From contig CAJTUR010000012.1 in NCBI GenBank assembly GCA_910579535.1, positions 24,277 through 42,559 of the forward strand: a stretch of 18,283 nucleotides of DNA, written 5' to 3'. This DNA is from an uncultured Bacilli bacterium (GTDB lineage Bacteria > Bacillota_I > Bacilli_A > RF39 > UBA660). This document shows, in pieces, positions 7,641 through 14,350 of the stretch. Position 1 is the first letter of the stretch; every line of letters begins with the position of its first letter. The translations under genes were made by a program, and so were the position numbers. The notes under the pieces are model-generated. The model was not told the DNA's origin. It did not search any database and saw only the letters and a list, made by a program, of their open reading frames with translations.

Positions 7641-8360
7641 CTATCCCTTCCTTTTTAATGTATTTAAATATATCTTATCCTCGCTACTTACTCGGTAACT
7701 CTCTTTTATTTTACTAATCGTTTTGTTAAATGTAAATGTATTTATATTACTTTTTAATAAATAAGCTAAAGTTTTCTCTCGATGTTTTATAAAACATTCA
7801 CACAATAGCCAAGCGATACCCATATTAACATAATATTTGTCCATTTTTATGGAGTCAATTAAATTAAAAATTTCAGTTAAATTTTTTTCTTCAACATAAA
7901 AGTTTAAAAAAATGATTAAAGCTACACGTATTTTAAATTCTTCTTTGCTATTTAGATATTTTTTAAAGTGTTGAAACCAAAAGTCTTTATCTGTTTTTAC
8001 TATTTTTAGACTATTACAGAAAGAGTCACAAATGGCCCAATTGTCAATTAATGAAACGTAATCCTCTATATATTTTAATACTCTTTCTTTTTCATTTATA
8101 CTGGTTAAAACTAGCCCTTTAATCATGACTTCTTCATAGTAGGTATCTGTGTTTTGTTTTAAGAAATTTTCAATATTTGACTGACTTATTCTTTTGGCAA
8201 TTTTTCTTTGGATAGGTACTCTGATGCCTAGTATTTCATATTTTGTTGTTGTGAGGCGACTATGAAAAGTCTTATATTTTTCATCTTTTAAACTTTTTAA
8301 GTATGTTAAATATTCTTGATAAGTTTGTTCATTCCAATTTTTAAATTCTTCTTTTTTCAT
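7641..8360 (-). CDS. DNA alkylation repair protein, AlkD-like HEAT-repeat glycosylase
   Basis: An AlkD-family glycosylase built from HEAT-like helical repeats, which removes positively charged alkylated bases such as 7-methylguanine and 3-methyladenine. The 239 residues contain ILGIRVPIQRKIAK (43-56), NWAICD (107-112), RVALIIF (145-151) and AWLLCE (183-188). W108, D112, R145 and W184 line up with the functional W109, D113, R148 and W187 of Bacillus cereus AlkD. An in-frame TAA lies 15 nt before the ATG, so this is the first possible ATG. There is no Shine-Dalgarno; an extended -10 ends 6 nt upstream, so the mRNA is probably leaderless. It heads the alkD-ppi-gltX operon. Confidence 0.88.
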   Translation of the reverse strand: MKKEEFKNWNEQTYQEYLTYLKSLKDEKYKTFHSRLTTTKYEILGIRVPIQRKIAKRISQSNIENFLKQNTDTYYEEVMIKGLVLTSINEKERVLKYIEDYVSLIDNWAICDSFCNSLKIVKTDKDFWFQHFKKYLNSKEEFKIRVALIIFLNFYVEEKNLTEIFNLIDSIKMDKYYVNMGIAWLLCECFIKHREKTLAYLLKSNINTFTFNKTISKIKESYRVSSEDKIYLNTLKRKG

Positions 8361-8366
8361 AGTGTT

Positions 8367-8375
8367 AGTATAGCA
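8367..8375 (-). promoter_or_regulatory. extended -10 promoter giving a leaderless alkD mRNA
   Basis: The minus strand reads TGC-TATACT (8375-8367), an extended -10 element, followed by six bases and the ATG of alkD. Transcription would begin at or next to the A of the ATG. No convincing -35 is seen at the right distance, as is common for extended -10 promoters. Confidence 0.6.
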
Positions 8376-8400
8376 TTAAAATTTTTATTTTTCTACAAAC

Positions 8401-8426
8401 AAAAAAATTTTGAATTCACAAAATTT
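8401..8426 (-). terminator. AT-rich terminator after the 55-aa gene
   Basis: On the minus strand, AAATTTTG (8426-8419), a 6-nt loop TGAATT, CAAAATTT (8412-8405) and a continuing T-run (to 8401). The 8-bp stem has only one GC pair, so it is weak in isolation, but the T-run is good and it sits between the small gene and alkD. Confidence 0.5.
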
Positions 8427-8436
8427 CTTTTTTCAT
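8416..8436 (-). other. six-codon ORF with a consensus Shine-Dalgarno
   Basis: GGAGG (8446-8442) lies 5 nt before ATG AAA AAA GAA ATT TTG TGA on the minus strand. The encoded peptide would be MKKEIL. Its last codons fall in the hairpin at 8401-8426. It may be a leader peptide, a remnant of a lost gene, or chance; GGAGG is uncommon in such AT-rich DNA. Confidence 0.25.
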
Positions 8437-8482
8437 TTTTTCCTCCATTTATCGTTTTATTATAAAACATTTTCTTAATTAA

Positions 8483-8650
8483 TCAAATCTTTTCTAATAT
8501 TAATCTTTGTTCTTCTTCTGTTAGTTGTTTTAATTGCTCATATAAAGCCATTTTAAGGATTTTGTATCTTGTTTCTGGCTGCTTGGTACTTTTAAGCATT
8601 TTTTGATAATCGTAAAATTTAATTAAATCTTCAGTCGTTATTGTACTCAT
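8483..8650 (-). CDS. small hypothetical protein, 55 aa
   Basis: A 55-residue ORF with a very strong ribosome binding site (AAAGGGGGAG, 3-4 nt before the ATG), its own promoter (8674-8702) and a hairpin downstream (8401-8426). The protein starts MSTITTEDLIKFYDYQKMLK and ends LTEEEQRLILEKI with a TGA stop. It appears all-helical, soluble and without Cys or a signal peptide. The composition suggests a small helical bundle or a partner-binding peptide. I do not recognise a family. It fills most of what would otherwise be a 344-bp gap between alkD and the SDR gene, and it is transcribed in the same direction as both. Confidence 0.65.
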   Translation of the reverse strand: MSTITTEDLIKFYDYQKMLKSTKQPETRYKILKMALYEQLKQLTEEEQRLILEKI

Positions 8651-8673
8651 AACTCCCCCTTTAAGTTGAAAGT

Positions 8674-8702
8674 ATTATAATAACACTCATGAAAAAAAGC
8701 AA
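8674..8702 (-). promoter_or_regulatory. promoter of the 55-aa gene, nested in a terminator
   Basis: The minus strand has TTGCTT (8702-8697), a 17-bp spacer and a perfect TATAAT (8679-8674). The -35 lies in the 3' arm and T-run of the preceding terminator (8692-8712). The predicted start is near 8667, about 17 nt before the ATG. Confidence 0.5.
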
Positions 8703-8712
8703 CTTCATTGCT
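8692..8712 (-). terminator. terminator overlapping the SDR stop codon
   Basis: On the minus strand, AGCAA (8712-8708), loop TGAAG, TTGCT (8702-8698) and a run of seven Ts. The TGA stop of the SDR gene (8707-8705) is in the loop. The stem is short (5 bp) but the T-run is strong. Confidence 0.6.
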
Positions 8713-9967
8713 CCATTCTACATACTTTTATTTTTTTCTTTTCAATATTTTGGTAGATATTCTCAAATACTTCTAATAAAGAATCAATCATTATTTCATT
8801 ATCAATAACATAACCAACTTCGTTTTCATTACTAAAGGAATCGATGAATAATTCTCGTGTACCATCTTGATATTCAAATATTTCAAAGCCTTTGCCTATT
8901 TTAGGGTAATCTGTTTTGTTGAATTTTTTGACGTCACTTTCTAAAATGACTCCAATGAATTTAGCTTTGGTCGATTTTTCTAAAGTCTTTTTTACTAAGT
9001 CATTATTTAAAATGTTTGCTTTTTTCTCTTTAGAAGTCATAATGATTCTTTTTACTTCAACACCCCGCTCGACGGCATTTAAGTGTTCCTCTAGATAATT
9101 CTCTTCCTCTTTGTAATGAATCCAACCATAATCAGGCGTCGTGTCAAAACAATAAACTTTATCGTCTTTTTGAAGACTTCGCATTTTTTGATTCAACCAT
9201 TCATAGCCCACTATTTTTCTAGATGATTCTATTTCTTCTTTTAATAAGACACTTACGTTTCCGTATCCACCATCAATGGTAATGTTTTCACCATTAATGA
9301 AACTGGATTCCGAAGTGGATAGAAAATAAATGACATTTGCTACTTCAAAAGGTTCTGCTATGCGTCTTATTGGCGTCCATAAAGGGGCTTCAAATTCTTG
9401 TTCTGGCGTATTCATATCGGTATTGATGGCTCCAGGAGAGATAGCGTTTACACGAATGCTTCTTCTTCCATAGTTGACACAAAGGCATTTCATTAGACTT
9501 ACGACAGCACTTTTACTGATACTGTAAGACATACTTCCGTAGGCTCCACTATAGGCATCATTACTAGACATTAAAACAATGTTCCCACCATTTTTAATGT
9601 AACTTTGTAGTTTGGTAGAAAGAATTAATTGCGAATAAAAGTTACAGTTCATGACTTCGTTGAAAGCATCTAAATCAAAGTTTACAAAATCATCGTTTTC
9701 AGAAAATGTTCCCGCATTTAAAACAAGCGTATCAAATTCTATTCCCGCAATTTCTTCAACAAGTTTATAAATGTCTTCGATTTTTTTAAAGTTATAAGGT
9801 CCTATTTTTTTCATCTTATCAGCACCGTATTGTTTTATCAGTTCCTCTATTTTTTGTTCACTTTCATTGTAGGTCCCATAAACTTTATAGCCTTCTTTTA
9901 AAAATTTAAGGGCGACTGCTCTTCCAATTCCTCGACTTGCTCCAGTGACTAAAACGTTTTTTGGCAT
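8705..9967 (-). CDS. short-chain dehydrogenase/reductase fused to an uncharacterised C-terminal domain
   Basis: Residues 1-240 form a complete classical SDR: TGASRGIG at 8-15 for NAD(P) binding, NAG at 84-86, a serine in MSSND (about 134-135), and the catalytic YSISK (Y148, K152), then SPGAINTDM and a FabG-like end INGENITIDGGYG. The substrate is unknown. Residues about 245-420 form a second domain that SDRs do not normally carry: YCFDTTPDYGWIHYKEEENY, then LNAVERGVEVKRIIM, alternating strands and helices. The RGVxVxRI string resembles segments of PLD-like regulatory domains but no HxK catalytic motif is present. AGGAGGT, 6 nt before the ATG, fixes the start. It follows murB by 40 nt and probably ends the EamA-murB operon. 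Confidence 0.82.
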   Translation of the reverse strand: MPKNVLVTGASRGIGRAVALKFLKEGYKVYGTYNESEQKIEELIKQYGADKMKKIGPYNFKKIEDIYKLVEEIAGIEFDTLVLNAGTFSENDDFVNFDLDAFNEVMNCNFYSQLILSTKLQSYIKNGGNIVLMSSNDAYSGAYGSMSYSISKSAVVSLMKCLCVNYGRRSIRVNAISPGAINTDMNTPEQEFEAPLWTPIRRIAEPFEVANVIYFLSTSESSFINGENITIDGGYGNVSVLLKEEIESSRKIVGYEWLNQKMRSLQKDDKVYCFDTTPDYGWIHYKEEENYLEEHLNAVERGVEVKRIIMTSKEKKANILNNDLVKKTLEKSTKAKFIGVILESDVKKFNKTDYPKIGKGFEIFEYQDGTRELFIDSFSNENEVGYVIDNEIMIDSLLEVFENIYQNIEKKKIKVCRMEQ

Positions 9968-10007
9968 CTTTCTACCTCCTAATTTTTATAAAATTTTTTT
10001 CTCAATT

Positions 10008-10895
10008 TTATTCTACTAGTTCTTGCTCTAAAATCAAGTCAATTTTGTATTTCTCTTTTATTTTTTCTTGAATGAATAAAACCAATTTTTTAATGTCACT
10101 CCCTGTTGCTCCCCCTGTGTTTATAATAAAATTCGCGTGTTTTTTACTTACTTCTGCTCCACCAATTTTTAATCCTTTTAATCCAGCGTCTTCGATTAAT
10201 TTCCCAGCTGCCATTTCTCCTTCAGGATTTCTAAAGATACTGCCACAGCTTGGGTAGTCTAAAGGTTGCGTGGCAAATCTTTTTTCTCTTTTTGTTTTGA
10301 TGCTTTCCATAATCTCTTTACTGTTCCCTTTTTCAAGTTTTAGTGTTGCTTCTAAACAGATGATTTCAGGGTGATCTTTTAAATAAGAATGACGGTAAGA
10401 AAAACCTATTTTTTCTTTCTCCCACACTTCTATGTTACCTACTTCAGTTAAAACGGTGATGGACTTTACAATACTTTCCATATTTTTGCCATAGGCTCCC
10501 GCATTTTGAACAATTGCTCCGCCAACACTTCCTGGTATTCCTGTTGCCCACTCTAATCCCGTTAAACAAGAAGAAGAGGCATCTATAGCGAGTTTCATTA
10601 AAGACACACCACTTCCCGATATAATAAAATCATTTTTAATTTCAAAATGATTTAGAAAATCGAGTCTTATTAATACACCTTCATAATGCTCATTCACAAA
10701 AATAAGATTGGAACATTTGCCTATCATTTTATATTTTATGTTTTCTTTTTTTAAATATCGAATTAGTTCTTTTAAATCTTCAATATTATTGGGTAAGACT
10801 AAGTAATCAATTAAAGCACTTACTTTAAAAGTAGAATGGTCTTTGATATCAATATTCTCTAAAACACACCCATATTTTTCTAAACTACTTTTCAT
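10008..10895 (-). CDS. murB: UDP-N-acetylenolpyruvoylglucosamine reductase MurB
   Basis: MurB is a cytoplasmic FAD enzyme that uses NADPH to reduce UDP-GlcNAc-enolpyruvate to UDP-MurNAc in peptidoglycan synthesis. The 295 residues fit the shorter type II form of Gram-positives. The FAD-binding part has KMIGKCSNLIF and GLEWATGIPGSVGGAIVQNAG (113-133). The catalytic set is visible: Arg in FSYRHS (R168), Ser in CGSIFRNP (S219) and Glu in LILEQE (E290). GKLIEDAGLKG and HANFIIN are also typical. GAGGTGA lies 3 nt before the ATG. It sits 25 nt after the EamA transporter gene. Its presence shows that the organism makes peptidoglycan, in line with ezrA. Confidence 0.95.
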   Translation of the reverse strand: MKSSLEKYGCVLENIDIKDHSTFKVSALIDYLVLPNNIEDLKELIRYLKKENIKYKMIGKCSNLIFVNEHYEGVLIRLDFLNHFEIKNDFIISGSGVSLMKLAIDASSSCLTGLEWATGIPGSVGGAIVQNAGAYGKNMESIVKSITVLTEVGNIEVWEKEKIGFSYRHSYLKDHPEIICLEATLKLEKGNSKEIMESIKTKREKRFATQPLDYPSCGSIFRNPEGEMAAGKLIEDAGLKGLKIGGAEVSKKHANFIINTGGATGSDIKKLVLFIQEKIKEKYKIDLILEQELVE

Positions 10896-10920
10896 AATTC
10901 ACCTCTTCTATTAATTATTA

Positions 10921-11799
10921 TTACTCACTGATTAAAGTCATGACCATAATTGCTAAAGCTCCTACAATTAAAGACACCGTTTTTTTAACGTTCATTTTAT
11001 CTGTTTTTCTTATAACAGAAATAATGACAATTAAGAAAAGTTGTGACTTCATAATTAAAGTAATGAGTGTTGGAGAGCCATCGACGTAAGCAAACATGGA
11101 TAGAATACTTGTAATGGCATAGATAAGACTTAATACTATTCCATTTAGGAAAAAAGATTTTTTCTTTTCTTTATTCATTTGAAAATCGCTTTTTTTCTCT
11201 TTTTTATACAAACCATAAAATACAGGAATAGCAACAAGATAAAAGATTAAAGCTTCAGCGTATTCATTGGCTCCTTTACTTACAGCCAGTTTTAAAAAAT
11301 AAGGCTCAGAGGCATAAAAAATGGTGGAGGTAATGATGATAAAAATATTTTTTAAATCAATTTTCTTATTTGTGATTTCATTTTTCATTTTGTTGGTTTC
11401 GTTTGAGAAGATATAGATGGAAATAAAAAAGACTAAAAATAAAATTAAAAATAAGAAATTGGGTTTGATGTAGCCTAAACAAATATCACAAATTAAAATG
11501 ATAAATAGCCCTCCTGAATCGATTAAATTGGCAAGTCCAATAGGAAGTTTCTCAATGGCTTTGACGTAACAAAAGTCTCCTCCTATCATCGCAAGGGCAT
11601 AGATTACTAAAACGAAAAAAGAAAGAAGCGTTAATTCTATTCCTCCAATTAAAGCAATGATTAGTGAAAAAACACCTGAAAATAGGTTGATATAAAATAA
11701 ATATTGTTTTTCATTAAATTGAAGAAGCATTTTCTCTTCTATACTGTCTCCTATTGAATGAAGCACACTCCAAGCGGTTGCTAATAGTTTTCCACTCAT
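10921..11799 (-). CDS. EamA/DMT-superfamily transporter
   Basis: A 292-aa integral membrane protein with about ten hydrophobic segments in two similar halves, the layout of the drug/metabolite transporter (EamA) family. It starts MSGKLLATAWSVLHSIGD and ends in a hydrophobic helix. The substrate cannot be told from the sequence. The start is the ATG at 11799, with GGAG 8 nt upstream; the longer in-frame reading to 11865 would run through the promoter and T-tract and is not credible. A TATAAT lies at 11826-11821 and a terminator just above it (11840-11878). murB follows after 25 nt. If the RNA at 11840-12158 is a leader rather than a separate RNA, this gene would be its target. Confidence 0.82.
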   Translation of the reverse strand: MSGKLLATAWSVLHSIGDSIEEKMLLQFNEKQYLFYINLFSGVFSLIIALIGGIELTLLSFFVLVIYALAMIGGDFCYVKAIEKLPIGLANLIDSGGLFIILICDICLGYIKPNFLFLILFLVFFISIYIFSNETNKMKNEITNKKIDLKNIFIIITSTIFYASEPYFLKLAVSKGANEYAEALIFYLVAIPVFYGLYKKEKKSDFQMNKEKKKSFFLNGIVLSLIYAITSILSMFAYVDGSPTLITLIMKSQLFLIVIISVIRKTDKMNVKKTVSLIVGALAIMVMTLISE

Positions 11800-11820
11800 T
11801 TTAGTCACTCCTTTATGGTC

Positions 11821-11826
11821 ATTATA
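11821..11826 (-). promoter_or_regulatory. -10 box before the EamA gene
   Basis: The minus strand has a perfect TATAAT (11826-11821), 21 nt before the ATG. The -35 region is a T-run with no good match, so promoter activity is uncertain. The predicted leader is only about 15 nt and includes the AAAGGAG ribosome binding site. Confidence 0.4.
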
Positions 11827-11839
11827 ACAAAAAAAAGGC

Positions 11840-11878
11840 AAAAAAAAAAGTAAATCGCCTGTCAAAACAATTTACTTT
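11840..11878 (-). terminator. strong terminator ending the non-coding transcript
   Basis: On the minus strand, AAAGTAAAT (11878-11870) pairs perfectly with ATTTACTTT (11855-11847) around a 14-nt loop. A run of ten Ts is on the minus strand at 11849-11840. The plus direction has no T-tail, so it acts on leftward transcription only. Confidence 0.75.
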
Positions 11879-12158
11879 CCTGTGGTTCATCAAAACTACT
11901 ATTTTATTGACAGATAAAACAATAATTTTCTTTCAAGTTTCCACTATATACGCATATTCCTTAATAGCTTGAAAATATCGATTTTTATATATTTTATTCT
12001 TCTATAGTTTTATGCTATTTTAAATAAACAATTCAACGATTGTTCTATTTAATTCTAGTCATAATAACTTATAGCGATAAAATATATTTTGTCCCCTTTT
12101 TAATTAAACATTGTGTTCTTTATAAAATAGGAAGACTTTTAAATCATCTCTATTAAGT
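11840..12158 (-). ncRNA. candidate structured non-coding RNA or leader, about 320 nt
   Basis: The stretch 11879-12264 holds no credible ORF on either strand. It does hold a good promoter (12165-12192) and a strong terminator (11840-11878), both on the minus strand. Hairpins between them: 12020-12052 (TTAAATA-AACAAT against ATTGTT-TATTTAA, one bulged base, 6-nt loop), and 11931-11974 (TTTCAAG/CTTGAAA, then CTAT/ATAG, with a TGGAAA bulge). The RNA 5' end (CTTAATAG, 12157-12150) is also complementary to CTATTAAG (11967-11960), which would compete with the second hairpin. I looked for T-box, tracrRNA, tmRNA and RNase P signatures and saw none. It is either an independent small RNA or an attenuating leader for the EamA gene. 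Confidence 0.5.
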
Positions 12159-12164
12159 AATTTA

Positions 12165-12192
12165 ACTATATCACTTTTAGAAAAAAAATCAA
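12165..12192 (-). promoter_or_regulatory. promoter of the non-coding transcript
   Basis: The minus strand has TTGATT (12192-12187), a 16-bp spacer, and TATAGT (12170-12165) preceded by TGA, which makes an extended -10. It is one of the better promoters of the window, yet no gene follows for over 350 bp. The predicted start is near 12158. Confidence 0.6.
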
Positions 12193-12264
12193 GCCTTTTT
12201 TTGTCGTTTTTTTATTTATTTTTTAGATATGTCAAATAAATGACTATCAAGACTCGTTTCAAGT

Positions 12265-12921
12265 TTATTCAGCTATCCATAAACAATATAATTTTTCGGA
12301 TAGTTCAATATCTTCTGGAGTAAAGGTATTTATTATTGCTTGGTTGGCTCCATAACAAGCTTTTTCGGCGTACATCATCTCTGAGCCAATACTTGCTTGT
12401 GAGACATAATTTGTTGTAAAAGGTTTAAAGTCCACTTTTTCACAATATTTTAATCTTTTCCCAGAAGCATCAGCAATGGCTTTAGCTTGATTTTCAGCAT
12501 CTTTGTAAGCACTCGCTAAAATACTTTTTCTACATTCTTTTTCATCTTTTACTCCAAAATTGACTTGACACTTTGGAGCATTCTCTAATTTAGAAATTGA
12601 AACCATTATCTTAGCCATTAATTCTTTATTATAATCAAATTTTAATGAAGCCATTTGATTAAAAGAATAGCCATCTGGATCATATTTACCTGTTCTATTA
12701 TTGTATTTCGTCTCTTCTCTTATAACAAAATTTCTAGTTTTCATGTCTTCTTTTCTAAAATTATTTTTAAGTAGAATCTCTTCTACAAAAATCATCACAT
12801 TTTTAGTTCCTTCTTTTAATACTTCTTCGTAAAAGTATCCTTTTGTTGTAAAGTGAATCGAAACAATTACTTCATTAGGAGTAAAGTATTCTACTCCTTT
12901 TCCTTGTACTATAATTTCCAT
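12265..12921 (-). CDS. SIMPL-domain (DUF541) protein
   Basis: A 218-aa protein of the SIMPL/DUF541 family, whose function is poorly known; members have been linked to oxidative stress and to signalling partners. It opens with MEIIVQGKGVEYFTPNEVIV, the family's first strand pair, continues through DYNKELMAKIMVSISKLENAP and has the typical ILASAYKDAENQAKAIADASGKRL helix (about 140-162). The start is the ATG at 12921, with GGAG 5 nt upstream; an ATG six codons earlier lacks a ribosome binding site. Many relatives are secreted, but no signal peptide is present here, so it is probably cytoplasmic. It is a single gene, divergent from the polymerase gene at 13100. Confidence 0.85.
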   Translation of the reverse strand: MEIIVQGKGVEYFTPNEVIVSIHFTTKGYFYEEVLKEGTKNVMIFVEEILLKNNFRKEDMKTRNFVIREETKYNNRTGKYDPDGYSFNQMASLKFDYNKELMAKIMVSISKLENAPKCQVNFGVKDEKECRKSILASAYKDAENQAKAIADASGKRLKYCEKVDFKPFTTNYVSQASIGSEMMYAEKACYGANQAIINTFTPEDIELSEKLYCLWIAE

Positions 12922-12994
12922 TTTATCTCCTTCTTTCATTACTTTTTTATTAACTATTGCTATTTTAATATTTCTGTTTTTAGCTTATATATTG

Positions 12995-13023
12995 ATTATA
13001 CACTTTTTTATTTATTATGGTAA
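12995..13023 (-). promoter_or_regulatory. promoter of the SIMPL gene
   Basis: The minus strand has TTACCA (13023-13018), a 17-bp spacer and TATAAT (13000-12995). It would give a leader of about 65 nt before the ATG at 12921. Confidence 0.5.
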
Positions 13024-13033
13024 TCTTTTCCAC

Positions 13034-13061
13034 TTGTTTTCTTTTTTCATTTTGTTATAAT
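13034..13061 (+). promoter_or_regulatory. promoter of the Y-family polymerase gene
   Basis: TTGTTT (13034-13039), a 16-bp spacer and a perfect TATAAT (13056-13061). The start would be near 13068, next to the candidate LexA box at 13070-13083. Confidence 0.55.
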
Positions 13062-13069
13062 TTTGTTAG

Positions 13070-13083
13070 CGAACATTTGTATT
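13070..13083 (+). promoter_or_regulatory. candidate LexA/DinR (SOS) box, one half degenerate
   Basis: The sequence CGAACATTTGTATT compares with the Bacillus SOS consensus CGAAC-RNRY-GTTYC: the left half CGAAC is perfect, the right half keeps only GT and one Y. It lies directly at the predicted transcription start of a damage-tolerance polymerase, where a repressor would block it. Confidence 0.4.
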
Positions 13084-13099
13084 TATAAAGGTGATTTTT

Positions 13100-14350
13100 A
13101 TGAAAGAAGAAAAACATTTTTTGTGTATTGATTTAAAAAGTTTTTTTGCTAGTTGTGAATGTATAGAAAGAGGTTTAAATCCATTTACGACCCCCTTAGT
13201 AGTAGCCAATAAAAGTCAAGGAATGGGAGCGATAACTTTAGCTGTGACCCCTTTTTTAAAAAAGCAAGGTATTAAAGGAAGGACTCGTCTTTATGCTATT
13301 CCTAAAAACATTCCTTATGTTATTGTGAATCCAAGAATGAATCTTTATTTAAAAAAATCAAGTGAAGTGGTTTCAATTTATTTGGATTTTGTTTCAATCG
13401 AGGACTTGCATATCTATTCGATTGATGAATGTTTTTTAGATGTGACCCACTATTTAAAACTCTATCATAAAACAGATATGGAATTAGGACAGTGGATTTT
13501 AGAAACTTTAAGAGAAAAAACAGGCTTGCAAGCGACTTGTGGTATTGGTCCTTCTATGCTTTTAGCTAAACTTTCAATGGATATTGAAGCTAAAAATAAG
13601 GAAAGTTCTATTGCTAAATGGACTTTGGATGATGTTAAAACAAAGTTATGGCCTCTTACTCCTCTTTCTAAAATGTGGGGCATTGGAATGCATTTAGAAA
13701 AAAAACTTCAATCCCTTTCGATTTATACGATTGGGGATTTAGCTCATTTTTCACAAGTGAAATTAAAAGAAAAATTCGGAATCATGGGACTTGAGCTTTG
13801 GAATCATGCTAATGGGATTGATACGTCTTGTATTCAAGATTTTAAGCGCATCAAAAAAGAAAAATCATTTAGTCATAGTCAAGTTTTATTTAAAGATTAT
13901 TTTCTTAATGCTCGTTTGCTTATTAGAGAAATGACAGAAGGCGTTGTAAAAAGACTACGTGAAAATCATTACGATACAGGCCTCGTTGGACTCGGTCTTA
14001 CTTATTCTAAAGAACTTCATGATGGCTTTTATCATCAATTAAAATTAGAAGTTCCAACGGATGATGAAACGATTATTTTAAAAAACTTTCTTAATTTATT
14101 TGACCGTTATTATACAAATCTTCCTATTCGAAAAATTAGTCTTTCTTGTGGTGGGCTTACGAAACATAAGGGGACACAACTCAATTTGTTTGAAGATTAC
14201 AAAGAAACATGTAAAAGAAAACAGTATGCCGAAACGCTTGACCAAATTCAAAATCGATTTGGTAAAAATAGTGTTTTAAAAGCCAGTAGTTTGCTTTCTG
14301 ATTCGACGATTAAAAAGCGTAATACTATGGTGGGAGGCCATCATGAATAA
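13100..14350 (+). CDS. Y-family DNA polymerase, UvrX/UmuC type
   Basis: An error-prone translesion polymerase of 416 aa, the length of the Bacillus UvrX/YqjW group. Visible: the metal-binding aspartate in CIDLKSFFASCE (D11), with the FF pair that includes the steric gate, VVANKSQGMGAITLAVTP (fingers), SIDECFLDVT with D109-E110, GIGPSMLLAKLSMD, a helix-hairpin-helix region near 190-215 and a beta-clamp binding motif QLNLF at 360-364. The start is the ATG at 13100 with AAGGTGA 5 nt before it; a GTG nine bases earlier is part of that ribosome binding site. It overlaps the YolD-like gene by 8 nt. Both are preceded by a promoter and a partial SOS box. Related pairs often sit on prophages, plasmids or ICEs, but no mobile-element genes are in view. 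Confidence 0.92.
   Translation: MKEEKHFLCIDLKSFFASCECIERGLNPFTTPLVVANKSQGMGAITLAVTPFLKKQGIKGRTRLYAIPKNIPYVIVNPRMNLYLKKSSEVVSIYLDFVSIEDLHIYSIDECFLDVTHYLKLYHKTDMELGQWILETLREKTGLQATCGIGPSMLLAKLSMDIEAKNKESSIAKWTLDDVKTKLWPLTPLSKMWGIGMHLEKKLQSLSIYTIGDLAHFSQVKLKEKFGIMGLELWNHANGIDTSCIQDFKRIKKEKSFSHSQVLFKDYFLNARLLIREMTEGVVKRLRENHYDTGLVGLGLTYSKELHDGFYHQLKLEVPTDDETIILKNFLNLFDRYYTNLPIRKISLSCGGLTKHKGTQLNLFEDYKETCKRKQYAETLDQIQNRFGKNSVLKASSLLSDSTIKKRNTMVGGHHE

Noticed and set aside
11800..11865. Longer N-terminus of the EamA protein (22 extra residues)
   Set aside because: It would be translated through the -10 box and T-tract, and the ATG at 11799 has a good ribosome binding site.
11938..11945. T-box-like string (AGTGGAAAC) before a terminator
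   Set aside because: The full T-box consensus (GGGTGG-ACC-GCG type) and the specifier stem are absent.
11930..12060. Possible tracrRNA or CRISPR-linked RNA in the non-coding stretch (AAATAGCAT-like string)
   Set aside because: There is no repeat array, no cas gene and no matching anti-repeat within the window; the resemblance is a few AT-rich bases.
12226..12248. Hairpin after the SIMPL gene as a terminator
   Set aside because: The stem has a bulge and no T-run follows; it is listed only as a weak hairpin.
13091..13099. GTG start for the Y-family polymerase
   Set aside because: This GTG is part of the AAGGTGA ribosome binding site for the ATG at 13100.
13465..13683. 72-aa ORF antisense to the polymerase gene, and similar ORFs opposite thiI, nifZ, ezrA, SDR, murB, the kinase and the right-edge gene
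   Set aside because: They lie opposite well-supported genes, lack their own ribosome binding sites and show no recognisable domains.
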